The position numbers and the translations under genes are program-made. Source: Gammaproteobacteria bacterium (GTDB lineage Bacteria; Pseudomonadota; Gammaproteobacteria; UWMA-0217). From it: a stretch of DNA of 11,852 nt. Location of the stretch: the NCBI GenBank assembly GCA_027031685.1, contig JALVPS010000341.1:1-11852 (forward strand). Direction: 5' to 3'. Under the pieces are notes generated by a model. That model saw only the letters and a program-made list of their open reading frames with translations, did not search any database and had not been told where the DNA came from. Every line of letters starts with the position of its first letter. The stretch's first letter is position 1. Positions 1-6,730 of the stretch are shown piece by piece.

Positions 1-1651
1 GCCGTAGGGTAGGCAGCAGGCTGCCGCCGGCGGCCGCGAACAGCAGCCAGCTCAGCCACGGGATGTGCAGCCAGGTGGGCGAGAGGGGCCGGTCCAGCAC
101 CAGCACCCCGGCCAGCAGGCAGGTGGCCGCCAGCAGGCGGCGGCCACCGTCGCGCTGCTGGCGGCGCAGGGTGGTGGTCAGTTCCGCCAGCTGGTCGGCG
201 CGGTAGTTCACCTGCAGCCGCTCGCGCGCCAGCTTGGCCACCAGCTCCTGGGCCAGCACTGGCGTCTCTGGCGCCATCTCCAGCAGGCGCGGCATCTGCG
301 CCTGCAGGCCCTTGAGGAAGGCGCGCACCCCCATCTGCTCCTGCATCCAGTCCTCGATGAAGGGCTTGGCCGTTTTCCACAGGTCCAGGTCGGGGTAGAT
401 CTCCCGCCCCAGCCCCTCGATGTTGAGCAGCGTCTTCTGCAGCAGCACCAGCTGCGGCTGCACCTCCATGTTGAAGCGGCGCGCGGTCTGGAACAGGCGC
501 AGCAGGAAGTGGCCGAAGGAGATCTCGCGCAGGGGCCGCTCGAAGATGGGCTCGCACACGGTGCGGATGGCCGCCTCGAAGTCGTTCACGCGCGTGTCGG
601 GCGGCACCCAGCCGGACTCCACGTGCAGCTCGGCCACGCGCAGGTAGTCGCGGTGGAAGAAGGCGTAGAAGTTCTCCGCCAGGTAGCGCTGGTCCTCCGG
701 CGTGAGGGAGCCGACGATGCCGAAATCGACGGCGATGTACTGCGGCGCGGCCGGGTCGTCGGCGTTGACGAAGATGTTGCCGGGGTGCATGTCGGCGTGG
801 AAGAAGTTGTGGCGGAACACCTGGGTGAAGAACACCTCCACGCCGCGCTCGGCCAGCGCCTGCATGTCCACGCCGCGCGCCCGCAGGGCGTCCATGTCGC
901 TCACCGGGATGCCGTAGATGCGCTCCATGACCATCACCCGCTGCGAGGTGAGCGACCATTCCACGGTCGGCACGTACAGCAGCTCGGAGCCCTCGAAGTT
1001 GCGCCGCAGCTGGGAGGCGTTGGCCGCCTCGCGCAGCAGGTCCAGCTCGTCGAAGATGGTCTTCTCGTATTCGGCCACCAGCTCCACCGGGCGCAGGCGG
1101 CGCGCCTCCGGCCAGTAGCGGCGCGCCAGCCGGGCCAGGATGTACATCAGCTCGATGTCGCGGGCGATGACCTTCTCGATGCCCGGCCGCACCACCTTGA
1201 CCACCACCGCGCGGCCGTCCTTGAGGGTGGCGGCGTGCACCTGGGCGATGGAGGCCGAGGCCATGGGCTGGGGGTCGAAGCTGGCGAAGGTCTCGGCGAT
1301 GGGGCGGCCGATGGCCTGCTCGATGATGGCGCAGGACTGGTCGCTGGGGAACGGCGGCACCCGGTCTTGCAGTTTGGCCAGCTCGGTGGCCAGGTCGGGC
1401 GGCAGCAGGTCGCGCCGGGTGGACAGCATCTGGCCGAACTTGATGAAGATGGGCCCCAGGTCCTCCAGCGCCTTGCGCAGGCGCACGGCGCGCGGTTCGC
1501 GGTGGCGGCGGAACCAGTTCCAGGGCGCCAGGTAGTAGGCGAAGCGGATGGGGCGGAAGATGCGCAGGGCAAAGATGAACTCGTCCAGCCCGTGGCGCAG
1601 GAAGACCATGTTGATCTTCAGCAGGCGCATCAGCTGGCGCAGACGCTTCAT
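1..1651 (-). CDS. ubiB: UbiB, atypical kinase-like protein of ubiquinone biosynthesis (C-terminus cut by window edge)
   Basis: This is a membrane-associated ABC1/ADCK/UbiB-family protein needed for coenzyme Q synthesis. It is an ATP-binding or ATPase accessory factor of the Ubi complex rather than a classical protein kinase. The 550 codons visible show the family signatures: the KxGQ motif (KFGQ, residues 71-74), the alanine-rich nucleotide loop and SIAQVH stretch, the HADMHPGN catalytic loop (285-292) and the metal-binding DFG (Asp309). Two hydrophobic segments near 506-519 and 530-548 fit the two C-terminal transmembrane helices. E. coli UbiB is about 546 residues, so only a few residues should be missing past position 1. 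The ATG at 1651 gives a family-like N-terminus starting MKRLRQLM. It lies 31 bp after the ubiJ stop and closes the ubiE-ubiJ-ubiB operon. Identification is secure. Confidence 0.97.
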   Translation of the reverse strand, partial: MKRLRQLMRLLKINMVFLRHGLDEFIFALRIFRPIRFAYYLAPWNWFRRHREPRAVRLRKALEDLGPIFIKFGQMLSTRRDLLPPDLATELAKLQDRVPPFPSDQSCAIIEQAIGRPIAETFASFDPQPMASASIAQVHAATLKDGRAVVVKVVRPGIEKVIARDIELMYILARLARRYWPEARRLRPVELVAEYEKTIFDELDLLREAANASQLRRNFEGSELLYVPTVEWSLTSQRVMVMERIYGIPVSDMDALRARGVDMQALAERGVEVFFTQVFRHNFFHADMHPGNIFVNADDPAAPQYIAVDFGIVGSLTPEDQRYLAENFYAFFHRDYLRVAELHVESGWVPPDTRVNDFEAAIRTVCEPIFERPLREISFGHFLLRLFQTARRFNMEVQPQLVLLQKTLLNIEGLGREIYPDLDLWKTAKPFIEDWMQEQMGVRAFLKGLQAQMPRLLEMAPETPVLAQELVAKLARERLQVNYRADQLAELTTTLRRQQRDGGRRLLAATCLLAGVLVLDRPLSPTWLHIPWLSWLLFAAAGGSLLPTLR

Positions 1652-1682
1652 GGGCGGGCCCCCCGGAGCGGCACGGCGCCGC

Positions 1683-2324
1683 TCATGGGGCGGCGGGCGG
1701 CTCGGCGGGGCGCAGGCGCCGCTCCAGGCGCCGCACGCGCGCGGCCAGCCGGTCCAGGTCCTCGCGCAGCCGGTCCACGGCGGCCACGAAGTCCTGCACC
1801 TCGTCGCGGGTGGGCAGCAGCTCGGCCTCCTCCTGCAGGTACTCCCGGGTGTCCAGGCGCAGCGCCTCCAGGCTGTCGGCCAGCCAGCGGCGCAGGCCGC
1901 GCGCGGCGCTGCCCAGGCGGTGCGCGGCGAAATCGCCCACCACCTTGCTGGCCAGCTCCTCCCAGTCGATCTCCAGCTGCTCGAGGATGTCGGCGAAGCG
2001 CTGCAGGACGTGGCTCTCGCCCAGGATCTCCACTTCGCCGCGGCTGAGCAGCTCGGCGGGGTTGGGGCTGCGCACCATGCGGTACAGGGCCAGGGCGCTG
2101 CCGCGCACCACGCAGTCCGGGGCCCGCTCGCAGCGGGCGCGCAGGTCGATGGCCCCGGCCTGCGGCAACACGTACAGGGTGAGGCGCGGCGTGCTCAGGT
2201 CGAACTCCAGACAGCGGCCGTCCAGCTCCCCGAGCTGGTCCGCCACCTCCGGGTCCAGCGCCAGGTAGCGATTGAACAGCGCCTCCAGGGTGTCCAGCAG
2301 CAGCGGGGGCAGGGCGTCGCTCAT
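1683..2324 (-). CDS. ubiJ: UbiJ, SCP2-domain accessory factor of ubiquinone biosynthesis
   Basis: This 213-residue protein is UbiJ (formerly YigP), a lipid-binding accessory factor that with UbiK helps assemble the cytosolic Ubi complex. The N-terminal half (about 10-125) reads as an SCP2/sterol-carrier fold, with a strand-rich core and the SPNPAELLSRGEVEILGE region typical of the family. The C-terminal part (about 175-206) is rich in Leu, Arg and Glu with heptad spacing, matching the predicted coiled coil of UbiJ. The E. coli protein is about 201 residues. The start was set at the ATG (2324) that overlaps the ubiE stop as ATGA. The same frame stays open far upstream, but that stretch is antisense-free shadow of ubiE in another frame. 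The overlap implies translational coupling to ubiE. The family is weakly conserved in sequence, so part of the confidence comes from position. Confidence 0.93.
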   Translation of the reverse strand: MSDALPPLLLDTLEALFNRYLALDPEVADQLGELDGRCLEFDLSTPRLTLYVLPQAGAIDLRARCERAPDCVVRGSALALYRMVRSPNPAELLSRGEVEILGESHVLQRFADILEQLEIDWEELASKVVGDFAAHRLGSAARGLRRWLADSLEALRLDTREYLQEEAELLPTRDEVQDFVAAVDRLREDLDRLAARVRRLERRLRPAEPPAAP

Positions 2325-3097
2325 GCCAGCACGTACCCCTTGTGCAGGGCGACCACGCCGCCGGTGAGATTGAAATAGTCGCAGCGCTCCAGCCCGGCCG
2401 CGGCCATCATGTCCTTGAGTGTCTCCTGGTCCGGGTGCATGCGGATGGACTCCGCCAGGTAGCGGTAGCTGTCGGCGTCGTTGACCAGCAGCTTGCCCAT
2501 GAGCGGCAGGGCGGTGAAGGAGTACAGGTCGTACACGCGGCTGAAGGCGCGGCTCACCGGGCGCGAGAACTCCAGCACCAGCACCTTGCCGCCGGGGCGG
2601 GTGACGCGCTGCATCTCGCGCAGGGCGGCGGCCTTGTCGGTCACGTTGCGCAGGCCGAAGGCGATGGTCACCACGTGGAAGCTGGCGTCGGGAAAGGGCA
2701 GCCGCTCGGCGTTCACCTGGGCGAAGGACACGTTGCGCACCACCCCCTCGTCCACCAGCCGGCGCCGGCCCTGCTCCAGCATGGAGCTGTTGATGTCCGC
2801 CAGCACCACGCGGCCGGACTCGCCCACCTGCGAGGCGAAGGCGCGCGCCAGATCGCCGGTGCCGCCGGCCAGGTCCAGCACCTGCATGCCGGGCCGCACC
2901 GCCGCCTGGGCCACCGTGAAGCGCTTCCACAGACGGTGGATGCCGAAAGACATGGCGTCGTTCATTAGGTCGTAGCGGCGCGCCACGGAGTGGAACACCT
3001 CGCCCACCTTGCGCACCTTCTCCTCCACCGGCACCTCCTGGTAGCCGAAGTGGGTGGTGCGCGGGCGCTCGTCGCGGGGCGTGTCGGGGTCGTTCAT
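2321..3097 (-). CDS. ubiE: UbiE, demethylmenaquinone/2-methoxy-6-polyprenyl-1,4-benzoquinol C-methyltransferase
   Basis: UbiE performs the SAM-dependent C-methylation of the benzoquinol ring in ubiquinone synthesis and of demethylmenaquinone in organisms that make it. The 258-residue protein carries the UbiE/COQ5 signature YDLMNDAMSFGIHRLWK (42-58), the SAM-binding motif LDLAGGTGD (74-82), an acidic strand end VVLAD (97-101), and the second family signature around RVTRPGGKVLVLEFSRP (164-180). The C-terminal GGVVALHKGY is also typical. Length matches the usual 250-260. The ATG at 3097 is preceded by only a weak GCAGG-like ribosome site. It is the first gene of the ubiE-ubiJ-ubiB operon and overlaps ubiJ by 4 bases. 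A weak promoter candidate lies about 40 bp upstream, beside the AT-rich region shared with the divergent PEP-CTERM gene. Confidence 0.98.
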   Translation of the reverse strand: MNDPDTPRDERPRTTHFGYQEVPVEEKVRKVGEVFHSVARRYDLMNDAMSFGIHRLWKRFTVAQAAVRPGMQVLDLAGGTGDLARAFASQVGESGRVVLADINSSMLEQGRRRLVDEGVVRNVSFAQVNAERLPFPDASFHVVTIAFGLRNVTDKAAALREMQRVTRPGGKVLVLEFSRPVSRAFSRVYDLYSFTALPLMGKLLVNDADSYRYLAESIRMHPDQETLKDMMAAAGLERCDYFNLTGGVVALHKGYVLA

Positions 3098-3133
3098 GGC
3101 GGTGCCTGCCAGGGCGTTGCGGGGAGCGCCATG

Positions 3134-3139
3134 ATACTA
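3134..3139 (-). promoter_or_regulatory. Possible -10 box for ubiE
   Basis: On the minus strand this reads TAGTAT, four matches to TATAAT, and would give a leader of about 30 nt before the ubiE ATG. The best upstream -35 (TTCGCC, 3160-3155) has only three matches and a short 15-bp spacer. The call rests mainly on position at the head of the operon. Confidence 0.3.
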
Positions 3140-3356
3140 GCAGCGCGGCGCGCTGGCGAAGGCGGGGTGGTGTGCGGCATGGCGAGGTCACGGGTCAGCG
3201 GCCGACAGGGAGACCCTGCCGGATAGGGAGAGGCCGGACTTGGCACATTGCCGATTCTTGCGAAGCTTGCTGAGAGGGTCTGTCTGTGAAGTCGGTCACA
3301 TCACGCAAATTTGAGGGAAGATAGGATGGATTTGAGCCTAGGAAACCGTGGTGTTT

Positions 3357-3383
3357 ACTGATTTTGTATCTTGAAAAATCAGT
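3357..3383. promoter_or_regulatory. Inverted repeat, possible operator of the PEP-CTERM gene
   Basis: ACTGATTTT (3357-3365) and AAAATCAGT (3375-3383) are perfect 9-bp inverted arms around a 9-base centre. The right arm overlaps a TTGAAA hexamer (3371-3376) that could serve as a -35 box. No T-rich run follows in either direction, so a terminator is less likely than a dimeric regulator site. No regulator is identified. Confidence 0.4.
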
Positions 3384-3401
3384 TGGTTGTGACTGGATAA
3401 T
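3371..3401 (+). promoter_or_regulatory. Candidate sigma-70 promoter for the PEP-CTERM gene
   Basis: TTGAAA (3371-3376) and GATAAT (3396-3401) match the -35 and -10 consensus well, but the 19-bp spacer is long. A start near 3408 would leave a leader of about 85 nt. A second candidate is TTCCCA (3438-3443) with TATAAG (3460-3465) at a 16-bp spacer. The sequence alone does not decide between them. Confidence 0.3.
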
Positions 3402-3477
3402 GAAAAATACTTGGGTTTTCTATGCTGCCTGTTAATTTTCCCATAATTTTGAGGGTATGTATAAGGTTCAACAACGC

Positions 3478-3483
3478 GGGGAG
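3478..3483 (+). promoter_or_regulatory. Ribosome binding site of the PEP-CTERM gene
   Basis: GGGGAG lies 8 bases before the ATG at 3492. It is the clearest Shine-Dalgarno match on the plus strand here and supports this start codon, which also yields a good signal peptide. Confidence 0.75.
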
Positions 3484-3491
3484 CAATTCCA

Positions 3492-4232
3492 ATGAAAACA
3501 AAGTTCTTGCGGGCTATGGGCGTTGGGCTTTTGAGCGCGGTCTCGCTGACGGTGCAGGCAGGGGTTATCCCCACGCAGGGCACCTGGACGACGACGCTGC
3601 AGGGGCGTGACCTGGACGGCGATCCCAGCACCTTTGAGGCCTATTACGACACCGTACTGGGTATCACCTGGCTGGCGGACGCGAACTACGCCAAGACATC
3701 GGGTGCCCACAGCAGTGGTCTAATGACCTGGAGCGCGGCCAAGGCCTGGGCTGAAGCCTTGGATATCTACGGCTTCAATGACTGGCGCCTGCCGATGATG
3801 GTTGACACAGGCGCGTTAGGCTGCGAAGAGATTGCCTATAGCGGCACAGACTGTGGCTTCAACGTTCAGACCGTTAGCGGGGGCGTGGTGTACAGCGAGC
3901 TGGCGAGCATGTTCTACGACACTTTGGGCAACCTGGGCCAATTCGATACGAGTGGAAATTCACAATCGGACTATGGTCTTACCAATACCGGCCCGTTTAC
4001 CAATCTTGTGGGAGTTGATTACTGGTTTGGGTTGGAATACCCGCTTGACACTGACCAAGCGTGGAGATTCAGCTTCGGGAATGGACTCCAGAACAATCTA
4101 GGTAAGGACAACGGGAAATTGGCATGGGCCGTCCGCTCCGGCGATGTCGCCCCCGTGCCGATTCCCGCAACGGTCTGGCTGTTTGGCAGTGGGCTGATTG
4201 GCCTGCTGGGGCTGGCCAGGCGCAGGGGCTGA
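3492..4232 (+). CDS. Secreted DUF1566 (Lcl C-terminal-like) protein with VPLPA/PEP-CTERM sorting signal
   Basis: This 246-residue protein is built for export. Residues 1-23 form a signal peptide (MKTKFLR, hydrophobic core, likely cut after VQA). Residues 50-217 show the DUF1566/Lcl C-terminal pattern: YYDTVLGITWLADANY, then MTWSAAKAWAEAL, YGFNDWRLP, YWFGLEY, and AWAVRSGD at the end. The tail from 222 has the three-part sorting signal: VPIPA, the hydrophobic run TVWLFGSGLIGLLGLA, and a basic end RRRG. In this family the tail is recognised by an exosortase at the inner membrane and removed, and substrates usually end up in exopolysaccharide matrix or on the surface. Cys111 and Cys121 could form a disulphide. 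No exosortase is in the window, so it must act from elsewhere. GC content is lower than the neighbours (sampled lines 47-63%), suggesting transfer. The molecular role of the DUF1566 domain is not known to me. Confidence 0.92.
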   Translation: MKTKFLRAMGVGLLSAVSLTVQAGVIPTQGTWTTTLQGRDLDGDPSTFEAYYDTVLGITWLADANYAKTSGAHSSGLMTWSAAKAWAEALDIYGFNDWRLPMMVDTGALGCEEIAYSGTDCGFNVQTVSGGVVYSELASMFYDTLGNLGQFDTSGNSQSDYGLTNTGPFTNLVGVDYWFGLEYPLDTDQAWRFSFGNGLQNNLGKDNGKLAWAVRSGDVAPVPIPATVWLFGSGLIGLLGLARRRG

Positions 4233-4236
4233 TACC

Positions 4237-4265
4237 GGCGGCAGGCCAGGGAACCTTGGCCCGCC
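4237..4265 (+). terminator. Hairpin after the PEP-CTERM gene, probable terminator
   Basis: The stem GGCCAGG (4244-4250) with CTTGGCC (4255-4261), including one G-T pair, closes on a GAAC loop. GGCG (4237-4240) and CGCC (4262-4265) add an outer stem, with GCA bulged. It starts 5 bases after the stop codon. The following run is only a short ATCTTT about 7 bases later, so intrinsic termination is plausible but not certain. Confidence 0.5.
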
Positions 4266-4327
4266 TAAGCCAGCATCTTTCCAGGGTGTTCAGCGGGGCG
4301 ATTGCGTCCCGCCGGCGCTGAGTCGGC

Positions 4328-4696
4328 TCAGAACTCCGGCTCGGTGCGGCGGGTGTAGCCGGCCTCTTCGAGGCGCTTGAGGTAGTCCTGCCAGTATTCC
4401 TCGTAGCGGGTGCCCAGTTCCCACAGGGTTTCCCAGCTGTAGATGCCGCTGTCGTGACCGTCGGAGAACTTGAGCTTGACGGCGTAGTTGCCGACCGGCT
4501 CGATGTCCTCGATCTCCACGAATTCCTTGCCCACCTGCAGCACCTCCTGGCCCGGGCCGTGGCCGCGCACCTCGGCGGAGGGGGAGTACACGCGCAGGTA
4601 CTCGCAGGGCAGTTCGAAGCGGGTGCCGTCCTCGTAGGCCAGTTCGAGGACGCGCGACTTCTGGTGCAGCTTGATCTCCGAGGGTCGATGGGTCAT
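4328..4696 (-). CDS. DUF971 protein (gamma-butyrobetaine hydroxylase-like N-terminal domain)
   Basis: This 122-residue cytosolic protein is a stand-alone DUF971/GBBH-like N-terminal domain. Recognisable parts are the start PSEIKLHQKSRVLELAYEDG (5-24), LPCEYLRVYSPSAEVRGHG (29-47) and the strongly conserved VGNYAVKLKFSDGHDSGIYSW (68-88), followed by LWELG. The oxygenase domain found in real gamma-butyrobetaine hydroxylase is absent, so no enzymatic role is claimed. Cys31, His46 and His81 are possible metal ligands, but this is speculation. It lies 89 bp downstream of hslU. A DUF971 gene after hslU is a common gammaproteobacterial arrangement, recalled for Pseudomonas. The ribosome site is weak (a GGAA about 7 bases upstream). 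Its 3' end faces the PEP-CTERM gene across 95 bp. Confidence 0.93.
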   Translation of the reverse strand: MTHRPSEIKLHQKSRVLELAYEDGTRFELPCEYLRVYSPSAEVRGHGPGQEVLQVGKEFVEIEDIEPVGNYAVKLKFSDGHDSGIYSWETLWELGTRYEEYWQDYLKRLEEAGYTRRTEPEF

Positions 4697-4745
4697 GGCA
4701 GTGTTCCGCTGGTTCGCTTCCGGGGGAGCGCATGATCGGCACTGG

Positions 4746-4775
4746 CCGGGTGGCGGTCAAGAAGGGCGCACCCGG
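4746..4775 (-). other. Weak hairpin between hslU and the DUF971 gene
   Basis: CCGGGTG (4746-4752) and CACCCGG (4769-4775) form a 7-bp inverted repeat with a 16-base loop, 10 bp after the hslU stop. No T run follows on the minus strand. It may lower read-through or merely reflect GC-rich sequence. Confidence 0.25.
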
Positions 4776-4785
4776 TGGGGTTGGT

Positions 4786-6120
4786 TCACAGGATGTAGCG
4801 GGTGAGGTCCTCGTCCTGCACCAGCTCGCCCAGGTGGGCGTCCACGTAGGCGGCGTCCACCACCACCGATTCGCCGGCCCGGTCCGGGGCCTCGAAGGAC
4901 AGCTCGTCCATGAGGCGCTCCATGACCGTGTGCAGACGGCGCGCGCCGATGTTCTCGGTGCGCTGGTTGACCTCGAAGGCCACCTCGGCGATGCGCTGCA
5001 CGCCGTCGTCGCTGAAGCGCACGGTGATGCCCTCGGTGGCCAGCAGGGCGCTGTACTGCTCGGTGAGGGAGGCGTCGGTCTCGGTGAGGATCTTGACGAA
5101 GTCGTCCACCTGCAGGGCGTCCAGCTCCACGCGGATGGGCAGCCGCCCCTGCAGCTCGGGGATGAGGTCGGACGGCTTGGCGAAGTGGAAGGCGCCGGAG
5201 GCGATGAACAGGATGTGGTCGGTGCGCACCATGCCGTATTTGGTGCTCACCGTGCAGCCCTCCACCAGCGGCAGCAGGTCGCGCTGCACGCCCTCCCGGG
5301 ACACGTCGGCGCCGCTGGTCTCGCCGCGCTTGGCCACCTTGTCCAGCTCGTCGAGAAAGACGATGCCGTTCTCCTCCACGTTCTCGATGGCCCGCTGCTT
5401 GAGCTCCTCCTCGTTGATGAGCTTGTGGGCCTCCTCCTCGGTGAGCAGGCGGCGCGCCTCGCGGATCTTGAGCTTGCGCGTGCGGGTGCGGCGCCCGCCC
5501 AGGTTCTGGAACAGGCCCTGCAGCTGGCTGGCCATCTCCTCCATGCCGGGCGGGGTCATGATCTCCACCCCCAGCGGGGCGGCGGATACCTCGATCTCGA
5601 TCTCGCGCTCGTCCAGCTCCCCCTCGCGCAGCTTCTTGCGCAGCTTCTGGCGGGTGGCGCTGTCCGTCTCGGCGGCCGGCTCGCCGGCCATGAAGCCGGC
5701 CCGCGGCTGCGGCAGCAGGGCGTCCAGGATGCGCTCCTCGGCGGCGTCCTCGGCGCGTGGGCGCACGCGGGCGATCTCCTGCTCGCGCATCATCTTCACC
5801 GCCGCGTCGGCCAGGTCGCGGATGATGGAGTCCACCTCCCGCCCCACGTAGCCCACCTCGGTGAACTTGGTGGCCTCAACCTTGATGAAGGGGGCGTTGG
5901 CCAGGCGCGCCAGGCGGCGGGCGATCTCCGTCTTGCCCACCCCGGTGGGGCCGATCATGAGGATGTTCTTGGGGGTCACCTCCTGGCGCAGCTCGGGCGG
6001 CAGCTGCAGGCGCCGCCAACGGTTGCGCAGGGCGTTGGCCACGGCCCGCTTGGCGGCGGCCTGGCCGATGATGTGCTTGTCCAGTTCCTGCACGATCTCG
6101 CGGGGGGTCATGGCGGACAT
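4786..6120 (-). CDS. hslU: HslU (ClpY), ATPase subunit of the HslVU protease
   Basis: HslU is the AAA+ hexameric unfoldase that feeds substrates to the HslV peptidase in the cytosol, degrading misfolded and regulatory proteins. The 444-residue protein shows the HslU N-terminus (TPREIVQELDKHIIGQ), Walker A GPTGVGKT (57-64), the pore loop GYVG (90-93), the inserted I domain (about 110-240), Walker B IVFLDELDK (253-261), the sensor region ending LQGRLPIRVEL (323-333), sensor 2 GARR (392-395), and the C-terminal DLTRYIL tail that docks into HslV. Length is normal (E. coli 443). The start at 6120 is supported by GAGGAG (6134-6129) 8 bases upstream; a second ATG three codons in is possible. It follows hslV by 16 bp. 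Confidence 0.99.
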   Translation of the reverse strand: MSAMTPREIVQELDKHIIGQAAAKRAVANALRNRWRRLQLPPELRQEVTPKNILMIGPTGVGKTEIARRLARLANAPFIKVEATKFTEVGYVGREVDSIIRDLADAAVKMMREQEIARVRPRAEDAAEERILDALLPQPRAGFMAGEPAAETDSATRQKLRKKLREGELDEREIEIEVSAAPLGVEIMTPPGMEEMASQLQGLFQNLGGRRTRTRKLKIREARRLLTEEEAHKLINEEELKQRAIENVEENGIVFLDELDKVAKRGETSGADVSREGVQRDLLPLVEGCTVSTKYGMVRTDHILFIASGAFHFAKPSDLIPELQGRLPIRVELDALQVDDFVKILTETDASLTEQYSALLATEGITVRFSDDGVQRIAEVAFEVNQRTENIGARRLHTVMERLMDELSFEAPDRAGESVVVDAAYVDAHLGELVQDEDLTRYIL

Positions 6121-6128
6121 GGCGTGGG

Positions 6129-6134
6129 CTCCTC
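6129..6134 (-). promoter_or_regulatory. Ribosome binding site of hslU
   Basis: On the minus strand this reads GAGGAG, 8 bases before the first hslU ATG and within the 16-bp hslV-hslU gap. It favours the ATG at 6120 over the internal ATG at 6111. Confidence 0.75.
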
Positions 6135-6136
6135 GT

Positions 6137-6676
6137 TCAACCCGTCAGTTCTTCGATGGTGACGTGGCGGTTGGTGTAGATGCAGATGTCGGCGGCGATG
6201 GCCAGCGCCCGCTCCACCACCTCGCGCGCGCCCAGCTCGGTGTTGTCCAGCAGGGCGCGCGCGGCGGCCTGGGCGTAGGGCCCGCCGGAGCCGATGGCGA
6301 TCAGGCCGTCCTCCGGCTCGATGACGTCGCCGTTGCCGGAGATGATCAGCGAGCTGTGCGCGTCGGTCACAGCCAGCAGGGCCTCCAGGCGGCGCAGGGC
6401 GCGGTCGGTGCGCCAGTCCTTGGCCAGCTCCACGGCGGCGCGCGTGAGGTTGCCGTGGTGGGCCTGCAGCTTGCCCTCAAAGCGCTCGAACAGGGTGAAG
6501 GCATCGGCCGTGCCGCCGGCGAAGCCGGCCAGGATCTTGCCGTCGTACAGGGTGCGCACCTTGCGCGCGTTGGACTTCATGATGGTGTTGCCCATCGTCA
6601 CTTGGCCGTCGCCGCCCAGGGCGACGTGCCGGCCGCGCCGCACGGCGCAGATGGTGGTGCCTCGAAACTGCTCCAC
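6137..6676 (-). CDS. hslV: HslV (ClpQ), peptidase subunit of the HslVU protease
   Basis: HslV is the proteasome-beta-like threonine peptidase that stacks as two hexameric rings with HslU. The 179-residue product begins MEQFRGTTI. Removal of the short propeptide exposes catalytic Thr7 (Thr1 of the mature enzyme), followed by the usual CAVRRG. Other family signatures are GGDGQVTMGNTIMK (21-34), the ARKVR stretch, GKILAGFAGGTADAFTLFERFE (47-68) and GSGGPYAQAAARALL (129-143). Length is close to E. coli HslV (176). The start codon is GTG; it fixes the correct propeptide and has GGAGAGG 4 bases upstream. A -10-like TAGAAT lies about 32 bases upstream, in the 54-bp gap after xerC, so hslVU may have its own promoter. 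Confidence 0.98.
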   Translation of the reverse strand: MEQFRGTTICAVRRGRHVALGGDGQVTMGNTIMKSNARKVRTLYDGKILAGFAGGTADAFTLFERFEGKLQAHHGNLTRAAVELAKDWRTDRALRRLEALLAVTDAHSSLIISGNGDVIEPEDGLIAIGSGGPYAQAAARALLDNTELGAREVVERALAIAADICIYTNRHVTIEELTG

Positions 6677-6680
6677 GGGG

Positions 6681-6687
6681 CCTCTCC
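6681..6687 (-). promoter_or_regulatory. Ribosome binding site of hslV
   Basis: Read on the minus strand, GGAGAGG lies 4 bases before the GTG at 6676, or 7 bases if GGAG is the pairing core. It supports the GTG start, which gives the expected MEQFRG propeptide before the catalytic threonine. Confidence 0.65.
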
Positions 6688-6704
6688 GCTGCCAATGAGA
6701 TAGT

Positions 6705-6717
6705 GGGATTCTATCCC
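6705..6717 (-). promoter_or_regulatory. Possible -10 box within an inverted repeat upstream of hslV
   Basis: On the minus strand this reads GGGATAGAATCCC, a 5-bp inverted repeat with a 3-base centre, and it contains TAGAAT (five matches to TATAAT). A start near 6700 would give a leader of about 25 nt. No strong -35 is seen; CTGAAC near the xerC stop is the nearest. I looked for a heat-shock (sigma-32) promoter, CTTGAA plus CCCCAT, and found no convincing match. Confidence 0.35.
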
Positions 6718-6730
6718 AAAGCGGCGCCGT

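Larger units (their letters stand above)
3098..3491. other. 394-bp divergent intergenic region between ubiE and the PEP-CTERM gene
   Basis: No coding sequence is supported here. The left part (about 3098-3240) has the high GC of the neighbours and holds the weak ubiE promoter candidate. From about 3300 to 3480 the composition drops to roughly 38% GC by hand count (69 of 180 bases), against about 70% in flanking genes. This AT-rich half holds a 9-bp inverted repeat (3357-3383), two weak sigma-70-like promoter candidates for the rightward gene, and three copies of a TTTGAG core (3310, 3331, 3448). The sharp composition change suggests that the regulatory DNA arrived together with the PEP-CTERM gene; that is inference. 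Confidence 0.7.

Noticed and set aside
65..2047. A 660-codon open frame on the plus strand opposite ubiB and ubiJ
   Set aside because: It is antisense to two recognisable genes. Its translation is dominated by His, Gln, Leu, Val and Gly, as expected for the complement of GC-rich codons, with no family resemblance.
3241..3261. Sigma-54-like promoter TGGCAC...TTGC upstream of the PEP-CTERM gene, tempting because some PEP-CTERM genes are thought to be RpoN-controlled
   Set aside because: TGGCAC is present, but TTGC follows after 1 or 11 bases, not the required 5, so the -24/-12 spacing fails. It also lies about 245 bp from the start codon.
3338..3710. Minus-strand open frames overlapping the start of the PEP-CTERM gene
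   Set aside because: No ribosome site or family resemblance. They are opposite a gene with a clear signal peptide and Shine-Dalgarno.
4291..4320. A second hairpin (CAGCG...CGCTG) between the PEP-CTERM and DUF971 genes
   Set aside because: Only a 5-bp stem with a poorly paired interior and no T run; the hairpin at 4237-4265 is a better terminator.
4732..6162. A 476-codon open frame on the plus strand opposite hslU
   Set aside because: Same artefact: low-complexity His/Gln/Leu/Gly-rich translation antisense to a full hslU.
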